DNA of 64,000 nucleotides, taken from Leptospira paudalimensis (GTDB taxonomy: Bacteria > Spirochaetota > Leptospiria > Leptospirales > Leptospiraceae). The stretch covers positions 2,800,676-2,864,675 of the forward strand of contig NZ_JAMQPR010000001.1 in assembly GCF_026151345.1 (NCBI RefSeq), written 5' to 3'. The notes under the pieces are model-generated. The model ran no database searches. It was not told the DNA's origin and saw only the letters and a program-made list of their open reading frames with translations. The position numbers were made by a program, and so were the translations under genes. Of this stretch, positions 55,288 through 64,000 are shown in pieces. The stretch's first letter is position 1. Every line of letters starts with the position of its first letter.

Positions 55288-57414
55288 TTAGTCTTGGATC
55301 ACACTCATTGAGTATTCAGAAATTGCTTCACGGCGTTTTTCTGCATAATCTTTATGGAACCATAAGTCTTGTGTGGTCTTAGCAGATTTTTTATTACCAA
55401 TTGTAATAGTTGTCATACAATGATCTACAGCATACTTCATGGCTTCTTTTCCTGTTTCCCCAAGACCCTTGTTTCGTTTTTTACGAGTGATTTCCGCACC
55501 TTGTTTGTTGACTCTTGCAACTAACTTATCATAGTCGGAGTCATCAATACAGAAAACAGTTTCTTTTTTACCATCTTTCCACTTTACATCCACCTCATAG
55601 AGTGGTGCTGCGGAAATATTGATAAAACCTAAATCAAACAGTTCAGGCCAATACTCATAAAAGAAAGACAACATCAAAGAACGAATCGCATACCCATCAA
55701 AATCGGCATCGGTGATGATACTGATTTTATCATAATTCAATTCATCAATGGATTTTACCTTTTGGTCGAGAGGAAGTCCCACGATGGCGACGATGTTTTT
55801 CATCTCTTCGTTTTGTAATGCTTTGGCTAGTGACATGCCTTTACAGTTGAGTGGTTTTCCTCTGAGTGGGAACAAACCATGTAATTTTGGATTCCGTGCT
55901 GGGCGTAGTCCCGCAATCGCCGAGTCCCCTTCTGCCACAAACAAAATTCGGCCTGGATCGTTTGGTTTGCCAGTCGGAGGCATAAGCTTAGGGATGTTGT
56001 TCCGAGACGCCTTACGGAGGCCTTTCTGCGCATCCTCGAGCTGTTTCATCTGGGTTCTACGTTCCATTACCATCTTAATTTCTTCGATGAGGCCAGTTTT
56101 CTTCAAAAGTTTGTCGAGGTGTTTGTCCACGGACTTTCGAATGTCTTCATTCAAATCGTTGATGAGATAAGATTTATCTTGGGATTTAAAACGAGGGTTG
56201 AGAATCCGAAGGTTCACATACATGTGAAAACAACTTCTCACATCATTTCTTGTACATTGTGTATTGAGTTTTTTTTCTAAACTGACAATTTGTGATTTTT
56301 TACGAATCTCATCACAAAGTCTGTTTTCCAAATATTCAATCGCGGATCCACCTTGAGGGCAGAAAATAGAGTTCACCCAAGTGAGAGTTTTATTTTGTCC
56401 CACCACTACATAGGTATCCATATGGATTTGTGAGGCAGAAGTTTTGTCTGCATAATCCAATTTGTAGTACACCATTTCGGAGTTACTAAAGATCTCATCA
56501 AAACCTTTTTTGAACTTATATTTTTCTTTTCCAGTTTTGTGGATAAAAACAACTTCAAGGCCAGGGTTTGACATCGCAATGTCTTGGAGGTATTGTTTCA
56601 CCAAATTGATGTTAAAAGAAGTATCTAGGTTGTTGAAGTATGCGGGATTGAGTTCAAACTCAACTGTTGTTCCGTGGTCTTCTTTTTTCGCTGCTTCTAC
56701 AACCGCAGTCATCCCTGTTTTGTCACAAGGTGCTTTTAGTTGTTTGATTTGGTCAGCGGATAATAAAGGGCAATCAACAAAGGTTCCATGTTCATCATAA
56801 TACAAGTGAACACGTTCTGTATCTTCTTTGGAAAGTTTGAAACTGCGGATGACCTTTTTCACATCATCATGGATGCTAAACATTTTTTTGTAAGCTTTTC
56901 CACCGTTAATGGTTTTCACTCGGAAAAAAGAGGAAACCATTCTTACAAGTGAAATCCCCACCCCGTTTTGTCCGGCAACATGGTCTTCTTTCACTTTGTC
57001 GTCAAAGTTTTCCCCATACATCAAGTGGAGGTAAACTCCTTCAGCATTGTCGGCAGGGATACCACGTCCATTGTCTTGGATGGTCACACGTTTGCGATCC
57101 GTTGACAATTGGATGATGAGTTTGTTCATCTTATCTTTTTCGGGAATGGATTTGTCGTTTAAGTTCTTTCTGTATTCATCCACGCAGTTCATACATGCTT
57201 CATCCAAACATTTCAGTTTGGCTGGGATGTCGGAAAGTTCTTCGTGTACAATATCATACTTACCAGAGTTATCTTTGGTAAAAAAATGTTGTTCAAATGT
57301 GGAAAGGGAGTTTTGCCCAAGCCACATTCCTGTACGCATACGAACGTGTTCTACGTTCGATAATTTCTTAAAATTTCGCGAATTTCCTGAGGTTTTTTCA
57401 GTTTTTTGAGCCAT
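55288..57414 (-). CDS. Type IIA DNA topoisomerase, ATPase/TOPRIM subunit
   Basis: 708 residues. GHKL ATPase: [12 protein letters not shown] with N76, DNGRGIP (114-120) and GQNGVG (148-153); transducer domain to about 400; then TOPRIM with FVAEGDSA (492-499) and DADFDG (569-574). [12 protein letters not shown] and IVAIVGL follow the TOPRIM start as in all type IIA enzymes. The N-box LDEACMN resembles the DEILVN of T4 phage and eukaryotic topo II more than the EVVDNAIDEA of GyrB. It follows its partner subunit by 6 bases, in the order A then B. Whether it is a second enzyme beside gyrase cannot be seen here. Confidence 0.88.
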   Translation of the reverse strand: MAQKTEKTSGNSRNFKKLSNVEHVRMRTGMWLGQNSLSTFEQHFFTKDNSGKYDIVHEELSDIPAKLKCLDEACMNCVDEYRKNLNDKSIPEKDKMNKLIIQLSTDRKRVTIQDNGRGIPADNAEGVYLHLMYGENFDDKVKEDHVAGQNGVGISLVRMVSSFFRVKTINGGKAYKKMFSIHDDVKKVIRSFKLSKEDTERVHLYYDEHGTFVDCPLLSADQIKQLKAPCDKTGMTAVVEAAKKEDHGTTVEFELNPAYFNNLDTSFNINLVKQYLQDIAMSNPGLEVVFIHKTGKEKYKFKKGFDEIFSNSEMVYYKLDYADKTSASQIHMDTYVVVGQNKTLTWVNSIFCPQGGSAIEYLENRLCDEIRKKSQIVSLEKKLNTQCTRNDVRSCFHMYVNLRILNPRFKSQDKSYLINDLNEDIRKSVDKHLDKLLKKTGLIEEIKMVMERRTQMKQLEDAQKGLRKASRNNIPKLMPPTGKPNDPGRILFVAEGDSAIAGLRPARNPKLHGLFPLRGKPLNCKGMSLAKALQNEEMKNIVAIVGLPLDQKVKSIDELNYDKISIITDADFDGYAIRSLMLSFFYEYWPELFDLGFINISAAPLYEVDVKWKDGKKETVFCIDDSDYDKLVARVNKQGAEITRKKRNKGLGETGKEAMKYAVDHCMTTITIGNKKSAKTTQDLWFHKDYAEKRREAISEYSMSVIQD

Positions 57415-57420
57415 AATTAT

Positions 57421-58791
57421 CTATTTCGGATCCCATTTTTTCTTCAGTTCATCCAACTCATCAGTCATAAATCCTGTGAGTTTTTTATCATCTTTTTGCA
57501 AAGCCGTATACTCAGTGTATTTGGTTTTTGCTTCTACAATGGCTTCTTCACATTTACGAACTTCTTCCAAAGTCATACGGTAAACGGGAATGGAACTCAA
57601 CCATTCGAAGTAAACGAATTTGGCAGCTTTTAACTTTTCTTCGAATTCTTTTTTCGATTTAATGCCTGTTACTTTTTCGTTCCATTTTTCTTTGATGAAT
57701 CGAATGAGTTCGGAGTTCCGATCAATTTTTTCTTTTTCTAACCCAGCAAGTCGTTTGAATCTGCGGATGAGATGGGTTTTTCGGAAATCACAGAAACGTT
57801 TGATGATTTCTTCTGGAACAAAATTACGAAGTTTTCCTTCATGTGTGATGACATTGATGGTTAATACTTCATTGTTTTCTTTGGAGAAAAGTTCTTTGAT
57901 TTCTTTCTCGGAAGGTTCTTCGCCTTTTTTAGCAACAAGTTCGATTTTAAACGTTTGGCTGGAATGATCAATGTAGTCCTTTAACCAATTGTCTTTCTTT
58001 TCGATTAAATCATCTAAGTAGTTCACAACCTTTTCACGGTTCCAGTTCATGGGAGAATCTACTAAAAACAATTTCCCATCTTCTTTTTTGAAACCAAATG
58101 TAGTAGACATGACAGTGCTTCCATTGTCATTTTTGGACATTTTTACCTCTCCACCGTACCCTTTGTACCATGGAGTGATCTTTTTCGGTTTGCCCGTTTT
58201 TAAATACGTGACTTGAGAATCAATGACGTCACTGAGTTTGTGTGCTGGAATAAAACAACGAAATCCCGTTGCAATCCCTTGGATGTTATTTAAGAGAACA
58301 ACAGGAACCTTTCCAACAAAATGAATTGGTTCATCTTCTGTTTCATCGTAGTTTTTGACATAATCAATGTCAGGTAAACTTTCAAAAAATCCTAAGTCTT
58401 TGGCAAAGTCAGAAAGTTTGACTTCTGTATAACGGGGAGATGCAATTGCATTGGGATCAAGTACGTCACCAAAAGTTCCTTCCCCATGAACCAAAGGATA
58501 GTTGTTTGCAAATGCAAAGTCTTGTGCCATTTGGGAAAGGGCATCTTGGATCGATCTGTCTCCATGTGGATGGTATCCCATCGCAAGACCCGCTACTTTT
58601 ACTGTTTTGGTATGACGGTTTCTCGCATCAGAGTTCCACATCGCCCAAAGAATGCGTCGTTGAACAGGCTTTAGGCCATCAATTTCTTGTGGAATGGCTC
58701 TCGAATCGCATACATAGCGGGAGTATTTCCTTTGGTCATCGTTAACTTGGTCTTCAAAGGGGCGTTTCGGATACTGTTCTTCGTTCTTCAT
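57421..58791 (-). CDS. Type IIA DNA topoisomerase, cleavage (A) subunit, short
   Basis: 456 residues from the ATG at 58791; a GTG five codons earlier is possible. The winged-helix/tower domain shows [34 protein letters not shown] and [19 protein letters not shown], where the nucleophile is Tyr126 (numbered from the GTG) after R125. GyrA and ParC have the form AAMRYTE; ASPRY is the eukaryotic-like form. A coiled tower (about 340-440) ends the protein, and the C-terminal beta-pinwheel that wraps DNA in gyrase is absent. The enzyme should therefore relax or decatenate but not supercoil. Confidence 0.88.
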   Translation of the reverse strand: MKNEEQYPKRPFEDQVNDDQRKYSRYVCDSRAIPQEIDGLKPVQRRILWAMWNSDARNRHTKTVKVAGLAMGYHPHGDRSIQDALSQMAQDFAFANNYPLVHGEGTFGDVLDPNAIASPRYTEVKLSDFAKDLGFFESLPDIDYVKNYDETEDEPIHFVGKVPVVLLNNIQGIATGFRCFIPAHKLSDVIDSQVTYLKTGKPKKITPWYKGYGGEVKMSKNDNGSTVMSTTFGFKKEDGKLFLVDSPMNWNREKVVNYLDDLIEKKDNWLKDYIDHSSQTFKIELVAKKGEEPSEKEIKELFSKENNEVLTINVITHEGKLRNFVPEEIIKRFCDFRKTHLIRRFKRLAGLEKEKIDRNSELIRFIKEKWNEKVTGIKSKKEFEEKLKAAKFVYFEWLSSIPVYRMTLEEVRKCEEAIVEAKTKYTEYTALQKDDKKLTGFMTDELDELKKKWDPK

Positions 58792-58871
58792 GGTTCCAAA
58801 TGACACAGGGGTGCGATGAATTGACTTGTCAAGCGGTTTTCCCTTTTTAGACTGGCGATACGCACCTATCT

Positions 58872-59744
58872 ATGTCCCCACAAACTCAAGAATACTCCCG
58901 TTTTCATTGGCTAATCTGGTTCTTGATTTTTTTTTCTGGGTGGAGTTGCCAAACAGTCAATTCTCTCCTTTCGAGAGATCCTAAATCCGAAATTCCTGCT
59001 TCCGTTTTATTCCTCAAATCACCTCGAAAAATGAGTTCCACTTTCTTCAAAGATGGGTCTTCTCATTACCGTTGTATCCAATGGGAACCAGGCAAATCCA
59101 GTGGATATGCAGAAAAAATTGAGTTCAGTTTCATTGCTTACGACACTAATTTTTCAAACAATATCAATGCAGAATTTGGGAATGACGTTGTTGAATCCTA
59201 CAAACTTATTTGGAATCGCAAAGTTGGAAAATTCCAACGAGATAAACTTGAGAAAAAAATTGTCTTTGTTTATAAGGAATCTTTTTTCAAAGAAGTGAAG
59301 GGAAATACAATCGAAACACTTCTCGAAAACCAAATCGCTTATAAAGAAAATAAGTTTGTCATCGATGAGATGGAAGTGTTTGAACTCAATGGAGATACGG
59401 GAATCCTTTTAGAAGAAGGAAATCGTTCTGAAATTGGTGGAGAAAATCGTTGGTCTCACAATCTTGGTTCCAATCAATTTTTTACATCTTCCAGCACATA
59501 CACCAAAATCAACAACCAAACGATTGTTACGGAACATACTTCCACAAACTACGACTACCACCAACTTAGTTATGAATGGAATGAATCAGAACCGGACAAA
59601 CTTTTTTTCAAACCCATTTATAAAGAAAACAATCTGCAATTATTTTTTGTTCCTCCCTATACCAATGGTCTCACTACCAAAACCAAAGAACCATTTGGAT
59701 ACAAACGATTGGGAGATTTTTTACTCAAAGAGGAAATCAAATGA
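58872..59744 (+). CDS. Putative lipoprotein of unknown function
   Basis: 290 residues. The N-terminus is a signal peptide of about 25 residues ending FSGWSC, a plausible lipobox. The mature part is polar, with an N-terminal [17 protein letters not shown] patch, a long mixed region, and a Tyr/Asn/Thr-rich stretch ([19 protein letters not shown]). No family recognised. Its stop overlaps the gltX start (ATGA at 59741), so it leads a polycistronic unit with a tRNA synthetase, which says nothing about its function. Confidence 0.78.
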   Translation: MSPQTQEYSRFHWLIWFLIFFSGWSCQTVNSLLSRDPKSEIPASVLFLKSPRKMSSTFFKDGSSHYRCIQWEPGKSSGYAEKIEFSFIAYDTNFSNNINAEFGNDVVESYKLIWNRKVGKFQRDKLEKKIVFVYKESFFKEVKGNTIETLLENQIAYKENKFVIDEMEVFELNGDTGILLEEGNRSEIGGENRWSHNLGSNQFFTSSSTYTKINNQTIVTEHTSTNYDYHQLSYEWNESEPDKLFFKPIYKENNLQLFFVPPYTNGLTTKTKEPFGYKRLGDFLLKEEIK

Positions 59745-61294
59745 CAGAAGTTCGTACCCGTTTTGCCCCATCCCCTTCCGGATTCCTCCACGTTGGTGGA
59801 GCAAGGACTGCTCTATTTAATTATTTATATGCAAAGGCAAAAAAAGGGAAATTTTTACTTCGGATCGAAGACACAGACCAAGACAGATCCACAGAAGCAT
59901 CCTTCAAAATCATCTTAGAATCACTCAAATGGCTAGGAATGGAATGGGACGAAGGTCCTGGAGTTGGTGGACCTAACGGGCCTTATACTCAATCAGAACG
60001 AATCCATATCTACAAAGAATACACAGACAAACTCATCCAAGAAAAAAAAGCTTATCGATGTTTTTGTACGGCAGATGAACTAGAAGGCAAAAAAAAACAA
60101 GCAGATGCAATGGGGATTCCTTACATCTATGATGGAAAATGTTCTGATTTAAGTGACGCAGAAATTCATTCACAACTAGAGAAAAAAACTCCCTTTACAG
60201 TTCGGTTCAAAACACCTCACAAAATTGTGATCGTAGATGATATGATCCAAGGCAAAGTAAAGTTTGAATCAAAACTCATTGGTGATTTTATCATCGTAAA
60301 GTCGGATGGATTCCCTTCGTATAACTATGCTGTGGTGATCGATGATGCACTGATGAACATCACTCATGTAATCCGAGGTGTTGGCCATCTTTCCAATACA
60401 CCAAGACAAATTTTAATTTTTGAAGCATTTGGCTTCCCTCTCCCACGATTTGCACATGCCAGCGAAATTGTTGGAACAGATGGTAAAAAACTATCCAAAC
60501 GAGCTGGTGCCACATCTGTCCTTGCGTTCCGTGATTTAGGATACTCAAGTGAAACGATGCGGAACTACATGGCACTCCTTGGATGGACTTCCCCCGACGG
60601 AAAAGAATACATGAGTGATGATGAATTGTGTTCTGTCTTTGATGTGGAACGTTGTTCGAAATCTCCTGCAACCTTCGATGTATTCAAAAAACTCAAAGAA
60701 GAAGAAAAAGAAACTGTCGACTTCAATAAACTTTCCTTACTTGGCCTTGCTGAATACCTAAACCCAAAATCAAAACTCAATTGGATGTCCAATAAGTACA
60801 TCCGTGATGCAAAAATTGAAACTCTTGGCAAAGCACTCGAACCATTTTTAAAAGACTGCCAAATCCCTGACGCGTATAAGTCAGGTGAGAACCCACAACT
60901 CCTTTCCATCTTGGATTCGGTTCGTGTGTATTTGGACAGACTCATCCAAGCCCCTCCTTACATTGAAGAATTCTTTTTAGAGAATGTCAGTTTCGAAAAT
61001 GACGAAGCCAAACAATTGGTGTCCGAAGGCAAAGGAATAGAAGTCGTCACTCACTTTTACCATATGGTCAAAGGAAGTTCTCTCACCACTCCTGATACAT
61101 ACAAAGAAATAATGGCAAAAGTTGGCGAAGTGACTGGCGAAAAAGGAAGGACTCTTTTTATGCCAATTCGTGCGATCACGACAGGTAAGTCACATGGATT
61201 GGAACTTCCTATCCTCTTTAGCCTACTGGGACAAGAGAAGATGGTCAAACGTATGGAACAATTGGCAGGTTCCTTAGGTATTTCACTTAGGTAA
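59741..61294 (+). CDS. gltX: Glutamyl-tRNA synthetase
   Basis: 517 residues, typical. It charges tRNA-Glu (and possibly tRNA-Gln in organisms that use the amidotransferase route). The HIGH-type motif is [20 protein letters not shown] near residue 7, [10 protein letters not shown] binds substrate, and the second class I motif is KLSKR in [16 protein letters not shown] near 250. The C-terminal anticodon-binding part is complete. No downstream terminator is obvious before the RsbW-like gene 66 bases further on. Confidence 0.96.
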   Translation: MTEVRTRFAPSPSGFLHVGGARTALFNYLYAKAKKGKFLLRIEDTDQDRSTEASFKIILESLKWLGMEWDEGPGVGGPNGPYTQSERIHIYKEYTDKLIQEKKAYRCFCTADELEGKKKQADAMGIPYIYDGKCSDLSDAEIHSQLEKKTPFTVRFKTPHKIVIVDDMIQGKVKFESKLIGDFIIVKSDGFPSYNYAVVIDDALMNITHVIRGVGHLSNTPRQILIFEAFGFPLPRFAHASEIVGTDGKKLSKRAGATSVLAFRDLGYSSETMRNYMALLGWTSPDGKEYMSDDELCSVFDVERCSKSPATFDVFKKLKEEEKETVDFNKLSLLGLAEYLNPKSKLNWMSNKYIRDAKIETLGKALEPFLKDCQIPDAYKSGENPQLLSILDSVRVYLDRLIQAPPYIEEFFLENVSFENDEAKQLVSEGKGIEVVTHFYHMVKGSSLTTPDTYKEIMAKVGEVTGEKGRTLFMPIRAITTGKSHGLELPILFSLLGQEKMVKRMEQLAGSLGISLR

Positions 61295-61360
61295 ATTTTT
61301 TACTCAGACGTTCCGTTTTCGGGTATTTTTGACTTTTTTTCTCACTTCGTATCGTGTAAT

Positions 61361-61990
61361 ATGATGAGAGAGAGGAAAAGGCGGCCATTGACAGCACCAT
61401 CTGAAGTGATTCCCTATCTGTTAAGCCCTTCGCCAGGTTCATACGCCATGTTCCTGCCTCCCGATATGTCCTCTGTCAAACAATTCCGCTGTGAATTAAG
61501 ACGAACGTTAGAAGACAATGGGTTCAGTTCTGACAACATCATGCAAATTGAACTCGCAGCCGACGAAGCACTCACCAATGCCGTTGCTGCCAATGTATCT
61601 TGTGACTGTGATGAGACCATCATCTGCCGTTGGCGGATTGATTCTGCAAAGTTCACTTTGTACATTTTGGATTATGGATCAGGTTTATCGGGTGAGTCAC
61701 CCGTTCCAGACAATGACAAAGAACTTTTGCGTTCCAACCAATCCCAATGTTTTTCAACCTTCCTCGATCACATCAAAAACCACCAAAGCAAAAAACCAGA
61801 AACCCTTCCTTATAATGGTTCCGGCCAAAAACATAAGAACATGGGAAAAGGATTGAAAATAATCAATGCCATGATGGACTCCGTTAAAGTAATGTTTCAC
61901 GGAGAAGGAATGGTAGACGAAGCACCTGCTGGATTCAAAGTTATGGGATCCATCGTCGCTCTCGAATACGACCGTTCCAAACACTTATAA
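61361..61990 (+). CDS. RsbW-like anti-sigma factor / serine kinase (HATPase_c_2)
   Basis: 209 residues. A GHKL ATPase domain of the anti-sigma type: N-box IELAADEALTNAVAANV with E/N residues, G1 LDYGSGLSG, and G2 KNMGKGLKIINAMMDSV. Such kinases phosphorylate STAS antagonists and bind sigma factors; SpoIIE-type phosphatases such as the product at 17810 reverse them. An insert of about 45 residues between G1 and G2 (NDKELLRSNQSQCFSTFL and on) is unusual. No sigma factor or STAS gene is adjacent. Two ATGs in a row (61361, 61364) are possible starts. Confidence 0.85.
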   Translation: MMRERKRRPLTAPSEVIPYLLSPSPGSYAMFLPPDMSSVKQFRCELRRTLEDNGFSSDNIMQIELAADEALTNAVAANVSCDCDETIICRWRIDSAKFTLYILDYGSGLSGESPVPDNDKELLRSNQSQCFSTFLDHIKNHQSKKPETLPYNGSGQKHKNMGKGLKIINAMMDSVKVMFHGEGMVDEAPAGFKVMGSIVALEYDRSKHL

Positions 61991-61991
61991 T

Positions 61992-63098
61992 TTGATCCTA
62001 CATATCAACACTTCTCGCGAATGGCGCGGTGGAGAACAACAGCTTTATTATCTCGTTCAAGGTTTGGCAAATTACAAAATCCCACAAATGGTAGTGGGTC
62101 AACCAGGTTCTCCACTCGAAACAAAATGTAAAGACAATGGATACGAATTTGTTCCCATTGAGATGCGTGGAGAATGGGACAGAAAAGCATATAAGAATAT
62201 TCGATCTCTCTGTTTATCCAAAAATATCAAATTAATCCACACTCATACTGCACATGCACATACATTAGCATTGCTAGCCAAACGAAACCATCTCAATATT
62301 CCTCTCATCGTATCAAGGAGAGTGGATTTTAAACCAAAAACTAGTTTTTTCTCCAGATGGAAATACCAACACCCAGCTAACGATTATTACCTTCCCGTTT
62401 CTCAAAAAATTAAAGAAGTAATGATCAGTAGCAAAATTGCTCCAGAAAGGATCATCACTGTTTATTCTGGGATTGATCTCAAACGATTTTCAAAACCCAC
62501 TGCACATGAATACTTACGTGAAGAGTTTCAAATTCCCAAAAAAGCGGTGATCATTGGAAATGTGGCTGCCCTTGTTGACCACAAAGACCAAGAAACCTTA
62601 ATACATGCCATCTCTAAGATGAAAACAAATTTGGATTTTCGGCTTTTAATTGTGGGCGAAGGGAAACTAGAAAAAAAACTAAAAACACTCACCGAAAGTT
62701 TAAACCTAAATGATAAGATTATTTTCACTGGATATAGAAAGGATATTCCCGCCTTACTTTCCTTATTCGATATATTTACACTCACGTCAAAGGAAGAAGG
62801 ACTTGGGACTGCTGTTTTAGACGCAATGGCTTGTAGTTTGCCTATTGTCGCAACCAATGGTGGTGGGATTGGAGAGATGTTGGATCATAACGAAGGTGCA
62901 TTTGTTTGCCCTGTGGGAGATTCAGAAGTGATTGCCCAAGGTCTAGACAAACTTGTTTCTTCAGAAGACCTAAGGGAGCAATTCGGAAACTTCAATAAAA
63001 CTTCTGTTAAACGATTTTCTGTTACAAAAACAATCGATAAAACTAAATTGATTTATTATTCCTTTTTAGGTGATTCCTTATACGGAGAAGGCAAATGA
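61992..63098 (+). CDS. Glycosyltransferase family 4 protein
   Basis: 368 residues starting at a TTG one base after the stop of the RsbW-like gene. The GT-B fold shows NTSREWRGGEQQLYYLVQGL, HTHTAHAHTLALLAKR and SRRVDFKPKTS in the N-domain, and VPISQKIKE-like LPVSQKIKEVMI, VYSGIDLKRF, VGEGKLEKKLKTL, FTGYRKDIPALLSLFDIFTL and SKEEGLGTAVLDAMACSLPIVATNGGG (EX7E-type donor site) in the C-domain. It moves a sugar from a nucleotide donor, probably onto LPS or another envelope glycan. The stop overlaps polA by 4 bases. Confidence 0.9.
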   Translation: MILHINTSREWRGGEQQLYYLVQGLANYKIPQMVVGQPGSPLETKCKDNGYEFVPIEMRGEWDRKAYKNIRSLCLSKNIKLIHTHTAHAHTLALLAKRNHLNIPLIVSRRVDFKPKTSFFSRWKYQHPANDYYLPVSQKIKEVMISSKIAPERIITVYSGIDLKRFSKPTAHEYLREEFQIPKKAVIIGNVAALVDHKDQETLIHAISKMKTNLDFRLLIVGEGKLEKKLKTLTESLNLNDKIIFTGYRKDIPALLSLFDIFTLTSKEEGLGTAVLDAMACSLPIVATNGGGIGEMLDHNEGAFVCPVGDSEVIAQGLDKLVSSEDLREQFGNFNKTSVKRFSVTKTIDKTKLIYYSFLGDSLYGEGK

Positions 63099-64000
63099 GT
63101 GGGAGACTATTAATCATTGATGGGCATGCACTTGCCTTTCGGGCTTATTTTGCATTTGCAGCTTCGAATCTAACCAATTCCAAAACTGGATTACCCAGTG
63201 GTGCTATTTTTGGATTTTGGAGGATGCTATTTAAACTGCTCCAAGATGAACATGTCACCCATATTGCTTTCACATTTGATCCAGGCACAAGGTTAGAAAG
63301 AAACGATCTTTATGAAGAATACAAAGCGCATAGAAAACCTATGCCAGAGGATTTAAAACCTCAAATTCATAAAATTTATGAAATGTTACAAGCGTTGGAA
63401 TTTCCCATGTATAAAATCAATGGAATCGAAGCAGATGATATCATTGGTTCCTTATGCAAAAAATTTGGGAAAGAATTTGAAGAGATTGTCATCCTTTCAA
63501 GTGATAAAGATTTATACCAAGTATTAGACAAAAACATACACATGTTACGTGGGAAACGGGGTGTATCTGAATTTGAAAAAATAGATCCCAAGTGGGTGAA
63601 GGCAAATATTGGGATCACAAAAGAACAAGTTCCTGATTATATGGGACTTCTAGGTGATGCTTCTGACAATATTCCTGGCGTAAAAGGGATTGGAGAAAAA
63701 GGTGCCGCAAAACTCATCCAAGAATTTGGAGATTTAGAAACCATTTACAAAAAAATTGATAAGGTCAAAAACAAATCACTTATCGATAAACTCATTGCTG
63801 AAAAAGAAAATGCATTTTTATCCAGGAAACTGGCAACCATTGTAACCAATCTCAAACTAGACATCAAAAAGTCGGATCTAAAATTACCAAACTACCATGA
63901 CCCCAAAAAAGTTCAGTATTTTAAGGATGAAGGTTACAATGTCCTCCATCGTGATTTAGCAAAACAAGCAGGGATTCCCATTGTAAGTGATGTTGATACA
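63095..64000 (+). CDS. polA: DNA polymerase I, N-terminal part (runs off the window)
   Basis: 302 codons are present and the frame continues past the window end. MSGRLLIIDGHALAFRAYFA is the start of the 5'-nuclease domain. Metal-binding acidic residues are visible in FTFDPG, GIEADDIIGSL and ILSSDKDLYQVL, and the helix-hairpin-helix reads GDASDNIPGVKGIGEKGAAKLI. The polymerase domain lies outside. It removes RNA primers and fills gaps. The ATG overlaps the stop of the glycosyltransferase gene (ATGA). Confidence 0.95.
   Translation, partial: MSGRLLIIDGHALAFRAYFAFAASNLTNSKTGLPSGAIFGFWRMLFKLLQDEHVTHIAFTFDPGTRLERNDLYEEYKAHRKPMPEDLKPQIHKIYEMLQALEFPMYKINGIEADDIIGSLCKKFGKEFEEIVILSSDKDLYQVLDKNIHMLRGKRGVSEFEKIDPKWVKANIGITKEQVPDYMGLLGDASDNIPGVKGIGEKGAAKLIQEFGDLETIYKKIDKVKNKSLIDKLIAEKENAFLSRKLATIVTNLKLDIKKSDLKLPNYHDPKKVQYFKDEGYNVLHRDLAKQAGIPIVSDVDT

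Overview
The window is a 64 kb piece of an AT-rich, densely coding bacterial chromosome. Several traits point to Leptospira, probably a saprophytic or low-virulence lineage: many small exported lipoproteins with loose spirochaetal lipoboxes (…SC, …NC, …HC), frequent 4-bp start/stop overlaps, a CcmE with a Cys in place of the usual heme-binding His, leptospiral-type hypothetical proteins, and a mix of metabolic genes. The genus is inferred from protein style, since no rRNA is present. I saw no tRNA or rRNA gene, CRISPR array, insertion sequence or prophage.

Layout. 1-9.5 kb: a cut hypothetical gene, a YdcF-type membrane protein, a cytochrome c maturation operon (ccmE-ccmF-ccmH-like), bioF, a class III-like sirtuin, a DUF486 membrane protein, separate coaB and coaC genes and a CorC/CNNM transporter. 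9.7-19.6 kb: a large secreted repeat protein with a CHAT-like end, a multi-PAS hybrid histidine kinase with two receiver domains, the ABC-F ATPase uup, and a MASE1-SpoIIE phosphatase. 19.6-21.8 kb: four small exported lipoprotein genes, two of them paralogs. 22-24.6 kb: a GC-rich repeat-like element, ilvC and a thiolase ending in a clear terminator. 24.7-32.8 kb: cell-envelope proteins (SH3-like, a Zn phospholipase C/S1-P1 nuclease-like protein, two tandem M23 peptidases), DUF2237 behind a promoter-plus-hairpin leader, a GST-fold protein, cutA and a discoidin-like protein.

32.8-43.8 kb: a DegT-fold protein without its catalytic lysine paired with an ATP-grasp protein, an AvtA-like aminotransferase coupled to a 772-residue unknown, an Orn/Lys/Arg decarboxylase, a Ca2+/Na+ antiporter, and a dprA gene broken by one in-frame TGA. 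43.8-53.2 kb: a TPR lipoprotein, rimI-like, SDR and DUF445 genes, a DUF4105 protein and several lipoproteins. 53.2-64 kb: a beta-lactamase-fold lipoprotein, a two-gene type IIA topoisomerase that looks more like T4 phage or eukaryotic topo II than gyrase, then a chain of closely packed genes: lipoprotein, gltX, an RsbW-like kinase, a GT4 glycosyltransferase and polA, which leaves the window.

Functional threads: c-type cytochrome assembly, coenzyme A and biotin synthesis, branched-chain amino acid synthesis, environmental signalling (PAS kinase, SpoIIE phosphatase, RsbW-like kinase), and much envelope and lipoprotein investment. The observations I find most worth following are the non-canonical topoisomerase pair, the interrupted dprA, the lysine-less DegT/ATP-grasp pair, the CxxxY/CxC cytochrome maturation system, the GC-rich mini-ORF repeat before ilvC, and the possible small RNA or attenuator upstream of DUF2237.
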